This document shows, piece by piece, positions 39,233 to 48,014 of a stretch of DNA of 64,000 bases; within the stretch, counting starts at the first letter, position 1; the number at the start of each line of letters is the position of its first letter. A model generated the notes under the pieces. The model saw only the letters and a list, made by a program, of their open reading frames with translations, was not told the origin of the DNA and made no database searches. Source of the DNA: Hoylesella shahii DSM 15611 = JCM 12083 (GTDB lineage: Bacteria > Bacteroidota > Bacteroidia > Bacteroidales > Bacteroidaceae). The translations under genes were made by a program, and so were the position numbers. The stretch covers positions 1 through 64,000 of the forward strand of contig NZ_BAIZ01000012.1 of NCBI RefSeq assembly GCF_000613445.1, written 5' to 3'.

Positions 39233-41291
39233 ATGCACAAAACATTCTTCGCCTTGCTGCTCATGATGGCATCGCTCTGTTTCACACAGGCACAGGCGCA
39301 AACCGTTATCCCGCAACCCAAGGAGATAACCATGGGTAAAGGCTTCTTCACCATTAAGCCCAACACGCCTGTTGAACTGAACTTCGAGGGCGAAGAGGCA
39401 CGCCAAATGAAGGCCTACATACGCCAAACCTTGGGCTTGAAGGTGTTTAAAGGAAAGTTCATCAGTAAAGTTCCGGCCATAAGCCTTAACTTGTTGCGGA
39501 TAAAAGAGCCGTCTTGCTACGGTAGAACGTTCCCCGAATATTATACCCTAGACGTAACGCCCGAACGAATAACCATCATGTCGCATACCACAACAGGTCT
39601 GTTTTATGCCTTGCAAACCCTTCGGCAGCTTATGGTAGACGGCAACAAGGTGCTTGCGCCAAGGTAAGCGACGAACCAAGATTTGCTTATCGCGGCATGA
39701 TGCTCGACTGCTCGCGCCATTTTTTTACACCACAGTTCATCAAAAAGCAAATTGATGCCTTGGCCTACTTTAAGCTTAACCGCTTTCATTGGCACTTAAC
39801 CGATGGCGGTGGATGGCGTCTGGAGGTGAAGAAATACCCCAAACTGATTGAAGAAACGGCTTATCGAACACAAAACGACTGGACTAAATGGTGGCGCGAA
39901 CACGACCGGCGTTACTGCCATGCCAGCGATTCGGGCGCGTATGGTGGATATTACACACAAGAAGATGTGCGCGACATCGTGGCTTATGCAGCTAAACAGC
40001 ACATCACCGTTATTCCAGAGATTGAAATGCCTGGCCATAGCAACGAGGTGTTCGCGGCTTATCCCAACCTCACTTGTGAGGGAAAGGCCTATACCAGTCC
40101 CGACTTCTGCCCTGGTAACGATAGCGTTTTCACCTTTCTCGAAGGGGTTCTCACAGAGGTGATGCAGCTCTTCCCCTCTAAATATATCCATATTGGGGGC
40201 GATGAGGCATGGCAAGAGAAATGGAAATCGTGCCCCAAATGCCAAAAACGAATGAAGGATGAGGGACTGAAAGATACGCATGAACTACAAGCTTACTTCA
40301 TCATGCGCATCGAAAAGTTTCTTAATGCACACGGTAGAAAGTTGCTTGGATGGGACGAAATAATGCAAGGACAACTGGCTCCTAATGCTGCTGTGATGTC
40401 GTGGACGGGCGAAGAGGCGGGCTTGAAGGCCGCAAAGGCGGGGCATCATGTTGTGATGACACCTGGCGCTTATTGCTATCTCGACATGTATCAGGATGTT
40501 CCTTTCACCCAACCGAAGGCAATGGGCGGATATGTTCCACTCGAAAAGGTGTATTCTTACGAACCTATCGCCAACAAAGAGGCGGCTACCATGCTCGAAA
40601 AATATGTTGATGGCGTGCAAGGTAACCTCTGGACCGAGGAAGTACCCACTCCCGAACATGCCGAATACATGCTTTATCCACGTATGCTGGCTATTGCGAG
40701 GTGGGATGGACACGCAATCGACCAACTTACGATAACTTCCGAAACCGCACTATTCATGCTCTAGAACGCATAAAGACGATGGGTTATAACTTCTTTGACC
40801 TGCGTAACGAACGCGGACGACGAAAAGAATCGCTTTCGCCAGTTAAACATCTGGCTCTTGGCAAGCCTGTTACCTATCGCGCTAAATACACGGAGAAGTA
40901 TCGCGCAACTGGTGATGGCGCTCTAACCGACGGACAACGTGGCGACTGGGTGTTTAAAGGAGACCGCTGGCAAGGCTTTATTGGTGGCGAATGTATGGAT
41001 GTGGTGATTGACCTTGGGGCTGAAACAGAACTCCACGAGGTGTCGGCCGACTTCCTGCAATCTATGGGTGTGGACATTGCTTTCCCTGATAGCGTTGAAC
41101 TATTAGTGTCTAACGATGCTCAAAACTTCACTTCATTGAGTCGCCGAGATGTTCCTCAACACGATAAACGCGAATATTTCATCGAACCCTTCACTTGGAA
41201 AGGCAACGTAAAGGCTCGCTATGTACGCCTTAAAGCCAAACAAGGAGCCGAAGGCGGATGGGTGTTCTGCGATGAAGTGAAAGTATGGTAA
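39233..41291 (+). CDS. GH20 beta-N-acetylhexosaminidase with C-terminal F5/8-type domain (copy 2), two apparent frameshifts
   Basis: About 686 residues after repair. The start MHKTFFALLLMMASLCFTQA is chosen over an upstream ATG because it gives a clean signal peptide. Catalytic barrel with FRWHLTDGGGW-like HWHLTDGGGWRLEVKKY, PEIEMPGHSNEV and the Asp-Glu pair in YIHIGGDEAWQEKWKSC. A discoidin-like C-terminal domain follows (about 540-686, VVIDLGAETELHEVSADFL). The frame breaks near 39660 (TTGCG(G)CCAAG) and near 40703 (ATTGC(C)GAGG). One added base each gives KVSDEPRFAYRG and AEVGWTRNRPTYDNF. It has lower identity to copy 1 than expected for a recent duplication. Confidence 0.9.
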
Positions 41292-41294
41292 GAG

Positions 41295-41560
41295 CTTTTA
41301 AAGGTGAAAAGGCTTTTAAAGGTGAGAAGGTGGAAAGGTGAAAGAGTGAAAATGGCTTTTAAAAGTGAAATGATGGAAAGGTGAAAGGCTGATAGAATGA
41401 AAAGGGGAAAGAGTGACAATGGCTTACTTAAACGATGCATTTGGCTTAACTCCTTACTCCATATCTCCTTACTCCATAACTTCTTACTCCATATCTCCTT
41501 ACTCCTTACTCCATATCTCCTTACTCCATATCTCCTTACTCCACAACTCTTCAAAATAAA
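41295..41560. repeat. GGTGAAAGG and TCCTTACTCCATA simple repeats before the sialidase gene
   Basis: 41295-41400 is degenerate AAAGGTGAAA/GGCTTTTAAA. 41440-41545 is CTCCTTACTCCATAT-type units, about seven copies. The tract ends about 25 nt before the sialidase ATG. Confidence 0.9.
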
Positions 41561-41575
41561 TTCAAACAACATATT

Positions 41576-43195
41576 ATGCGACTATTTTTCATTGCCGTAT
41601 TATCGGCCATTTCGCTTGCGATGCAAGCTCGTGACACGCTTTTTGTGCAACAGCCGCAGTATCCCATACTCATCGAACGCCACGACAACATACTGATGTT
41701 AATGCGTATCGACGCCAAAGAGACGGGAACACTCAATGCCCTAACATTGGATTTGGGCAGCGCACCACGCGAACAAATTAAATCTTTGAAGCTATATTAC
41801 GGAGGCACCGATGCTCGCCAAGACTATGGCAAACGGCGTATGATGCCCGTGGAATATATCACCAACTTCACACCAGGCCGTACAATGGAGGCCATCCCTT
41901 CGTATTCGGTGAAGCAAGACGAGGTGCAACCCACGCAAACCACTGTTACGCTGCGTAGCAAACAAAAGCTTTTCCCTGGCTACAACTTCTTTTGGGTGAG
42001 TATCGAGATGCAACCCACAGCTGCTTTGCACACCACATTCAACATCGCCTTGCGCGAAGCTCTCGGCGATAACAATCCACTGACGGTTGAAAACGTGGGT
42101 CAACCCACTCCGCTTCGCCGTATGGGTATCGGTGTTAGGCATGCTGGAGACGATGGCGTATCGGCTTATCGCATCCCAGGATTGGTTACTACCAATCGCG
42201 GAACATTGCTCGGCGTGTACGATGTGCGCCATAATAGCAGCGTAGACTTGCAAGAATACGTGGATGTGGGGCTTAGCCGTAGCACGGATGGTGGTCGTTC
42301 GTGGGAGCCGATGCGTCTTCCCATGGCCTTTGGCGAAACTGGCGGACTGCCCAAAGCACAAAATGGTGTGGGCGATCCCAGTATTCTGGTAGACACAAAG
42401 ACCAATACCGTGTGGATTGTTGCTGCTTGGACACACGGCATGGGTAACCAAAGGGCATGGTGGAGCTCGCAACCTGGCATGGATTACGACCATACCGCAC
42501 AACTCATGCTCGTTAAAAGCGACGACGATGGTCAAACTTGGTCGGAACCCATCAACATCACTTCGCAAGTGAAAAAGCCCGAATGGTATTTCCTCTTGCA
42601 AGGCCCGGGCCGTGGTATCACCATGACCGACGGAACATTGGTTTTCCCCATACAATTTATTAAGGCCAATCGCGAACCCTCGGCTGGCATTATGTACAGC
42701 AAAGACCGTGGTAAAACATGGCACATCAACCAGCCCGCACGAGACAATACCACCGAGGCGCAAGTGGTTGAAGTGGAAAAAGGCGTGCTGATGTTGAACA
42801 TGCGCGACAACCGCGGAGGAAGTCGTGCCGTGTGTACAACACGCGACCTTGGCGCCACTTGGACCGAACATCCCTCTTCGCGTAGTGCTCTTATCGAACC
42901 CGTTTGTATGGCTAGCATCATTAGTGTTAAGGCTAAAGACAATGTTTTGAAACGCGACATCTTGCTTTTCTCTAATCCCAATTCTACCAAGCACCGCAAC
43001 AACATCACCCTCAAAATGAGTCTTGATGGCGGCAAAACGTGGTTGCCCGAACATCAGGTGTTGCTCGATGAGGGTTTTGGTTGGGGTTACTCGTGCCTTA
43101 CGATGATAGACAAGGAAACCATTGGCATTCTCTACGAAAGTAGTGTGGCCCAAATGACCTTCCAATGCATTCCGTTGAAAGACTTGATGAAGTAA
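41576..43195 (+). CDS. GH33 sialidase
   Basis: 539 residues, signal MRLFFIAVLSAISLAMQA. An N-terminal carbohydrate-binding-like domain (residues 20-175) is followed by the six-bladed sialidase propeller: YRIPGLV (the FRIP arginine), and Asp-boxes STDGGRSW, SDDDGQTW, SKDRGKTW, TRDLGATW and SLDGGKTW. The last-blade catalytic Tyr/Glu region is GWGYSCLTMIDKETIGILYE. Hydrolyses terminal sialic acid from host glycans, the first step for the hexosaminidases upstream. Same strand as the glycan cluster; strong terminator follows. Intact. Confidence 0.95.
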   Translation: MRLFFIAVLSAISLAMQARDTLFVQQPQYPILIERHDNILMLMRIDAKETGTLNALTLDLGSAPREQIKSLKLYYGGTDARQDYGKRRMMPVEYITNFTPGRTMEAIPSYSVKQDEVQPTQTTVTLRSKQKLFPGYNFFWVSIEMQPTAALHTTFNIALREALGDNNPLTVENVGQPTPLRRMGIGVRHAGDDGVSAYRIPGLVTTNRGTLLGVYDVRHNSSVDLQEYVDVGLSRSTDGGRSWEPMRLPMAFGETGGLPKAQNGVGDPSILVDTKTNTVWIVAAWTHGMGNQRAWWSSQPGMDYDHTAQLMLVKSDDDGQTWSEPINITSQVKKPEWYFLLQGPGRGITMTDGTLVFPIQFIKANREPSAGIMYSKDRGKTWHINQPARDNTTEAQVVEVEKGVLMLNMRDNRGGSRAVCTTRDLGATWTEHPSSRSALIEPVCMASIISVKAKDNVLKRDILLFSNPNSTKHRNNITLKMSLDGGKTWLPEHQVLLDEGFGWGYSCLTMIDKETIGILYESSVAQMTFQCIPLKDLMK

Positions 43196-43227
43196 CAATG
43201 GGTGTGCTTTAACCCGCAACAAAGTTT

Positions 43228-43267
43228 CGGCCGAGAACTGCGAATGCGGTTCTCGGCCGTATTTTTG
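43228..43267 (+). terminator. Intrinsic terminator of the sialidase gene
   Basis: A perfect 11-bp stem CGGCCGAGAAC / GTTCTCGGCCG, 10-nt loop, then TATTTTTG. Ends the glycan cluster. Confidence 0.9.
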
Positions 43268-43288
43268 TGCTGTATGCGTGTCGGTATG

Positions 43289-43897
43289 TTATTCCTTAGC
43301 GGGCAATATTCGCTTATACATTCTAACAGTAAGTGGTAAGTCCCCATCCCTTTCCATGTTTTCATTTCGTGTTTTTCCTACCTCGCTAAGCCTAAATCCG
43401 CATTTGTTGTAAAACTCAATGGAGTTTTGTTCCTTGCTGTTTAAAGCCTCCACCGTAAGGAACAGGGTTGAAGAGAGTTTGTCGTTTCTTGCGTATTCTT
43501 CAATGCTTGCAATAATAAAACTTCCTATTCCTTTTCTTTGTTTTTCTTCGGCAACAACAAGATAGTCTATTTCTATCGCAGCGTATTTTTCTTGGACCCA
43601 AAAGTGTTCTTCATCGAAATGGGGAAAGAAATCGGTCTTTTGGCGCATCTCTATCATGTGTTTGTCTTCGCTGTTTAGTGTTAGTGCGTCTTTACTAAGG
43701 GCGAAGAAGGCTATAACCTTTTCTTTTTCGTACACCAACCACAGATGCGATAGCCCCAGTTCTATGTGTTTTTGCAGGCCTTTGTGTTTATTGCGGATAA
43801 AATCATCCATCTGTTTTATGCCGCATTTAAAATTTAAAAGGGCTGAAATATCCTCAGCCCTTTCACAATAGATATCATAATTTTCTAGAGTTCCCAT
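43289..43897 (-). CDS. GNAT family N-acetyltransferase, TacT-like toxin candidate
   Basis: 202 residues. The N-terminal pattern FKCGIKQMDDFIRNKHKGL then KVIAFFALSKDALTL matches the layout of toxin-type GNATs such as TacT/AtaT (F-CG---LD-FL, then V-GYYSL). The acetyl-CoA loop is EKQRKGIGSFII (Q/R-x-x-G-x-G) and the last motif is NSIEFYNKCGF. Such toxins acetylate aminoacyl-tRNA. Here the upstream gene overlaps by 13 nt but is not the usual ribbon-helix-helix antitoxin. Toxin role is an inference from family resemblance and gene overlap; an ordinary acetyltransferase remains possible. Confidence 0.75.
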   Translation of the reverse strand: MGTLENYDIYCERAEDISALLNFKCGIKQMDDFIRNKHKGLQKHIELGLSHLWLVYEKEKVIAFFALSKDALTLNSEDKHMIEMRQKTDFFPHFDEEHFWVQEKYAAIEIDYLVVAEEKQRKGIGSFIIASIEEYARNDKLSSTLFLTVEALNSKEQNSIEFYNKCGFRLSEVGKTRNENMERDGDLPLTVRMYKRILPAKE

Positions 43898-44506
43898 CTC
43901 ATTTTGTATTTTTCCAACGCTTTTTTTAAGCGTTCTTGAACTGCCTTCTCCTCTTCATTAAGTTGTCCCTTGGCAACACGAACAACGGCATCGCGAATCT
44001 CATCCGCAATGTCTCCCTCAATAGGAGGTCGGTGCGACTTAATACCTAACATGTTAGTAATCTCTTTGTTTGTTACTTTGCAAGTTAGCTGTTTTTGTTT
44101 ATAGTGCAAAACAAAAGCGGGAAAAAGGCGTTCATATTGACTTCTTTCAGTGAAGTTGTCTTGACTTTTAATGGTTCTATAAATTGGGTGGAGTTTATTT
44201 TCTTTGTGTGGTAAAACCAAGATAAACATTCTGTCATGCACAAAGTACTGGACGAGGATACGATAAAAACCTGAAATATTGCCCCAAATTGTTTGTGGCA
44301 AAACGTGGTTATGTTTCAGAAGGCGACTTGGCGGAAGTTATTCCATGCGTTCTCTACATGTTGAAAGCCTGGCTCTCGATAGCAGATTACTTCTGCTTTT
44401 CCATAATGTCGTCTTGGTTGATCGTGAGCAACATGCCCCACAGCCGTTCGTGTTGGCTGTTGTAAACGTATGTCCTTTCTGTGTCGTTGCCCACTTGCGT
44501 GTGCAT
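43885..44506 (-). CDS. Unrecognised protein overlapping the GNAT gene, two apparent frameshifts
   Basis: About 207 residues when two single-base gaps are repaired. The start ATG at 44506 gives MHTQVGNDTERTYVYNSQHE. Adding an A near 44400 (GAAAA(A)GCAG) joins DDIMEK to AEVICYREPGFQHVENAW. Adding a T near 44319 (GCCTT(T)CTG) joins FRQVAF to LKHNHVLPQTIWGNISGFYR. The rest runs QYFVHDRMFILVLPHKENK, LTCKVTNKEITNMLGIKSH and a charged C-terminal helix (KAVQERLKKALEKYKMRWEL). No family recognised. Overlap with the GNAT start suggests a translationally coupled pair, the antitoxin position if the GNAT is a toxin. Confidence 0.6.
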
Positions 44507-44599
44507 GCAATATAATTATTTTGTCAGGTTTTCAGTAGAAAATTTAACATTATGAGTGCCTTTTTTCCCATCAATCGCTCATTTGGCTGCAAAAAATCG

Positions 44600-44620
44600 A
44601 TTCTCGCGAGGGTTTGTTTT
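44600..44620. repeat. Conserved CTCGCGAG block beside island 2
   Basis: ATTCTCGCGAGGGTTTGTTT plus one T; the identical 21 nt recur at 62746-62766 beside island 3. It contains the 8-bp palindrome CTCGCGAG. Confidence 0.85.
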
Positions 44621-44709
44621 GATGCAAAAAAGGGTTAGCATGTGAATGCAGTGAAATGAATATTTATTTAAAGAAGTCGCCATTTGCACCAACTTTTGGG
44701 CTATTTATA

Positions 44710-44860
44710 GCAAAATATAGTGCAATATACCGCTAAACACAGTGCATTTTGGTGCTAAACGCAGTGCGTTTTGGTGCTAAATGCAGTGTGTTTTGGTGCA
44801 AAACGCAAGGTAAAATGGTGCAAAACGCAGTGCAAAATACAGCTAAACGCAAGGCAAAAG
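44710..44860. repeat. 22-bp helically phased tandem repeat, island 2
   Basis: About seven degenerate 22-bp units of the type GTGCATTTTGGTGCTAAACG + CA, again with half-unit spacing of 11 bp and phased A/T tracts. Confidence 0.85.
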
Positions 44861-45339
44861 CATAAATATCCACTGCAAATGTATAAACAATACCTTTAAG
44901 AACCATGAAATACATGGCCAAAAAGGGCAAAATGGTCGTTAAAAAGTGGGGTTTTGGGGTCTAAAAGTGGGTTTTTTGGCTGCAAAAATTATGGGTTGGG
45001 CGCCAATCTAGAAAGGCAAAATGGTGCAAAATGCAGGTGGTTTTCTTAAAATTGGACATATTGTAAAGTGTGAAAGGCTAGAAATGGGGGCGATTTACCT
45101 ACTTTATGACCTATATTTTCGCTAGAACGGTTCGAAAATTAGAGTGGTGTTGTAAAATAAAAGATAATGATTTAAGATTTGAGTTGATGAGTTTGTGTAT
45201 TTTCCTGTTTGTAAGTTGATGTGTTCGGGAATTGTTGGTCTTTCGTGAGTTTATAAGCTGGTGGTTTGATTTGTCCTGCACTTCGTGTATGAGAAGGGTG
45301 TTTATCTTGTGTTGGCATCACAGAGAGAACAAACGTCTC

Positions 45340-45506
45340 TTAATGTATAGAAACATTAAAAGTCAAGACGACTTCTGTGTTGAACCATGAAAAGTACCGT
45401 ACAAAGCCACTTGTACGATGACTACAAACAAGCGGTAGGCACGCTACAAGTTGTCGGTAGTGTCAATACAGCTTGTTTGTAGTCACACTACAAAAGGCTT
45501 GTAGTG
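45340..45506. other. Array of five consecutive stem-loops
   Basis: TTAATGT/ACATTAA (45340-45359), AAGTC/GACTT (45360-45374), CGTACAA/TTGTACG (45398-45417), a 14-bp stem GACTACAAACAAGC/GCTTGTTTGTAGTC (45420-45484) enclosing a smaller CTAC/GTAG hairpin, and CACTACAA/TTGTAGTG (45486-45506). The word TACAA or its complement recurs in nearly every arm. It lies 97 nt 3' of the efflux operon. Confidence 0.8.
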
Positions 45507-45602
45507 CAGCGATGTCATAAAAAGTGGGTGGAGAGAATGGGAAAATGCGTTGGGAAACGCTTGCAGACGTGGAACAAGGACCTTGCAAATTCCTCTTTAC
45601 GT

Positions 45603-46693
45603 CTAGCTGTTCTTCTTATAACTCCACACTGCCCATATGCCATAATCGTTGCCATCGGCGTGAGAAAGGCGAGTTGGGGGAGGATGCCGCTTATTGTTGT
45701 GCCACGAATAAACACCGAACGGGCGGCGTCGATATAGTGGCGCACGGGCACTATCCACGTAAGTGTTTGTGCCCAAGTGGGCATGCTGTGCACAGGTGTA
45801 AACAAACCGCTTAGCAATAACATGCAAACCATGATGCCCCACATCATGAGCATGGCTTGTTGCATATTGTCGCTGTAGTTGCTAACAATGAGTCCGATGC
45901 TACTAAAGATGATAGTGAGCAGAACCATTAGCAGGTAAAGCAGGGCGATGTTGCCAACTGGCACAATGCCATAAAACGCCCATGCCAGTAGCAGACACAT
46001 GGTGTAGACCACCAAACCAATGCACCAATAGGGCAATAGCTTGGCTGTGATAAACTGCATTTTGCCCACGGGCGTTACGTTTATCTGCTCGATGGTGCCC
46101 GCTTCTTTCTCGGCAACGATGTTAAGAGCTGGCAAAAAACCGCAAACCATAATCATTATCATGGCCATAAGGGCAGGAATCATATTTACTTTGTAGCTCT
46201 CGTGGCGATTGTATAGGGTGGTTGTGGTGATGGTTGGCTGGTGGCGCGAGGGTGGGGGGAGGTTATTGAGGTTTGTACTCGTTACGATGTTAGCTAGATA
46301 AGCGCTGCCCAATCCGCCCTTCGTGCCGTTGGTGGCATTGGCTGCGATAAACACTTGCAGATTTTTACCCAGTGTTTGTTCTCGTTCAAAGTGTGGGGGT
46401 ATAACCATCACCACATCTGTTTGCCCCTTTTCCACGCTTTTTATTGCTTCGGCATACGATGATGCCATGCCGTTGAAGTGGAAATAAGAGGAGTGTTCAA
46501 CTTTATTTATGATTTGGCGCGACAGTGTTGAGTGGTCGTTGTCTACGATGGTTACTGTTACGTTGCGCACTTCTAAGTTGGTTATCCAGGGTGTTATGCC
46601 CATAATCATAAGTGGAAATAACACCACCAACCGCATAACAAAGCCGTTGCGACGTATCTGTATCCATTCTTTTTGTAGGAGAGATTTGAACAT
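45603..46693 (-). CDS. ABC-2 type permease (second of the efflux operon), one apparent frameshift near the end
   Basis: About 363 residues after repair. Membrane subunit of an exporter: an N-terminal helix (MRLVVLFPLMIMGITPW), a large periplasmic loop (VTIVDNDHSTLSRQIINKVE onwards), then five helices with GFLPALNIVAEKEAGTIEQINVTP, the ABC-2 hallmark. The frame breaks near 45620: one added base (TATGG(N)GCAGTG) gives ATIMAYGAVWSYKKNS and a stop at 45603, the usual end for this family. The unrepaired frame continues about 29 unrelated residues. Separated from the first permease by a REP-like element. Confidence 0.88.
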
Positions 46694-46707
46694 ATTAAAG
46701 GATTTAG

Positions 46708-46913
46708 TGGCCTCACCCCCCGACCCCTCTCCAAGAGGAGAAGGGAGTGAAATGCCTTGTTGGGGAGTGTTTGTTATGTTTGTTAGTCCTTGTAATTACC
46801 TTACATACTTTATTGTTTTCCCTTGTTGTCGCCTTACATATTACTTCCCTCTCCCCTTGGAGAGGGGCTGGGGTGAGGCTTTTTCCCCTTGGAGAGGGGC
46901 GCGGTTGAGGCTA
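46708..46913. repeat. Paired REP-like element, copy 4 (within efflux operon)
   Basis: Left arm 46708-46747, inverted right arm 46846-46878, and an additional partial right arm to 46913. The loop word TTTGTTAGTCCTTG is shared with copy 5. Confidence 0.9.
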
Positions 46914-48014
46914 TTCTAACCTAATTTTAAATTTCTTCAATGCAATGCACAGTGCCAATGTTGCAATTGAGATGAGCACAACCATTTCTTTTATCACCAT
47001 ATCTAGCCCCACGCCCATAATCATAAGTTTGCGAATGGCGGCGATGAACCAGCGGGCGGGGATGATACACGACAGCCATTGCAACACCTGTGGCATACTT
47101 TCTATGGGGTAGATGATGCCCGAGAGCAACATGGTGGGCATTAACATCATCATACCCGATGCCAATAAGGCCTCTATTTGGGTGGTGGCAAGCACGCTGA
47201 TGAGCAAACCTAGGCTCAATGCTAAGAACACATAGAGCAGGCAAAGCGTGAAGATGGCAGAAAGATTGCCCGACAGCGGTACGCCTAAAACGAAATTGGC
47301 AATGCAGAGAATGAGACTTAGAATAATCACCGACAACATTAAGTAGGGCACGGCCTTGGCTATGAGCACCAGCAAGGGGCGCATTGGCGACACGAGTAGC
47401 ACCTCCATTGTGCCACGTTCTTTCTCACGAACGATGCTCACGGCCGTCATCATGGTGCAGATTATCAGCAACAGAATGCCCATGATGCCTGGCACAAAGT
47501 AGTAAGCACTTTTCATTTGGGGGTTATACAGCAGTCGGATGTTTGTTGTTGGCCTTGTTTCTACCCCTGCTTTGTGCTGTTGTTGCAGTGTTTGTGCAAT
47601 GATTTGCGAGGCATAAGCGGTTTGTAGATGCGACATGTTGGGGTCTACTCCGTCGGTTATTATTTGTATTCGCGCCCCTCCATCATAGCGATGGCGGTCG
47701 AACCCTGGCGCAAACACCAGCGCAAGGTCGGCTTGCTGGTTGCGAATAAGTTGCGTGGCAGCCTCTACGGTGGGAGCGTTGTGGGTGTGAGTGAAATACT
47801 CTGAGGCATCAAGCCGTTGGAAAATCTGTTGTGCTTCGTTGTTCCAGGGTGTGGTTACAGCCACAAGGCGCACGTTTCGCACATCGGTTGAAATGGCAAA
47901 ACCAAAGAGCAACATCAATACTAGCGGCATGCCAAAGAGTATGAGCATGGTGCGACGGTCGCGTAAGATGTGGCGTATCTCTTTGTTTACGAACGAAAAG
48001 AAGATTTTCATCAT
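46911..48014 (-). CDS. ABC-2 type permease (first of the efflux operon)
   Basis: 367 residues. Starts MMKIFFSFVNKEIRHILRDR. A YhhJ/YbhR-like layout: one N-terminal helix (TMLILFGMPLVLMLLFGFAI), a periplasmic domain (residues 45-180), then five helices with the hallmark VSIVREKERGTMEVLLVSPM. The C-terminus is IALKKFKIRLE. Overlaps the upstream ATPase stop by 4 nt (ATGA type). With the other permease it should form the membrane part of a tripartite exporter. Confidence 0.92.
   Translation of the reverse strand: MMKIFFSFVNKEIRHILRDRRTMLILFGMPLVLMLLFGFAISTDVRNVRLVAVTTPWNNEAQQIFQRLDASEYFTHTHNAPTVEAATQLIRNQQADLALVFAPGFDRHRYDGGARIQIITDGVDPNMSHLQTAYASQIIAQTLQQQHKAGVETRPTTNIRLLYNPQMKSAYYFVPGIMGILLLIICTMMTAVSIVREKERGTMEVLLVSPMRPLLVLIAKAVPYLMLSVIILSLILCIANFVLGVPLSGNLSAIFTLCLLYVFLALSLGLLISVLATTQIEALLASGMMMLMPTMLLSGIIYPIESMPQVLQWLSCIIPARWFIAAIRKLMIMGVGLDMVIKEMVVLISIATLALCIALKKFKIRLE

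Larger units (their letters stand above)
44507..45602. other. Gene-free region holding repeat island 2 and a stem-loop array
   Basis: No supported gene on either strand. 44530-45080 is the repeat module, 45170-45280 is T/G-rich without structure I can support, and 45340-45506 is a run of stem-loops (separate entries). Confidence 0.7.

Noticed and set aside
41792..43222. Long antisense open frame of 476 codons opposite the sialidase
   Set aside because: It mirrors a gene with all GH33 motifs and has no domain of its own; a shadow frame from codon bias.
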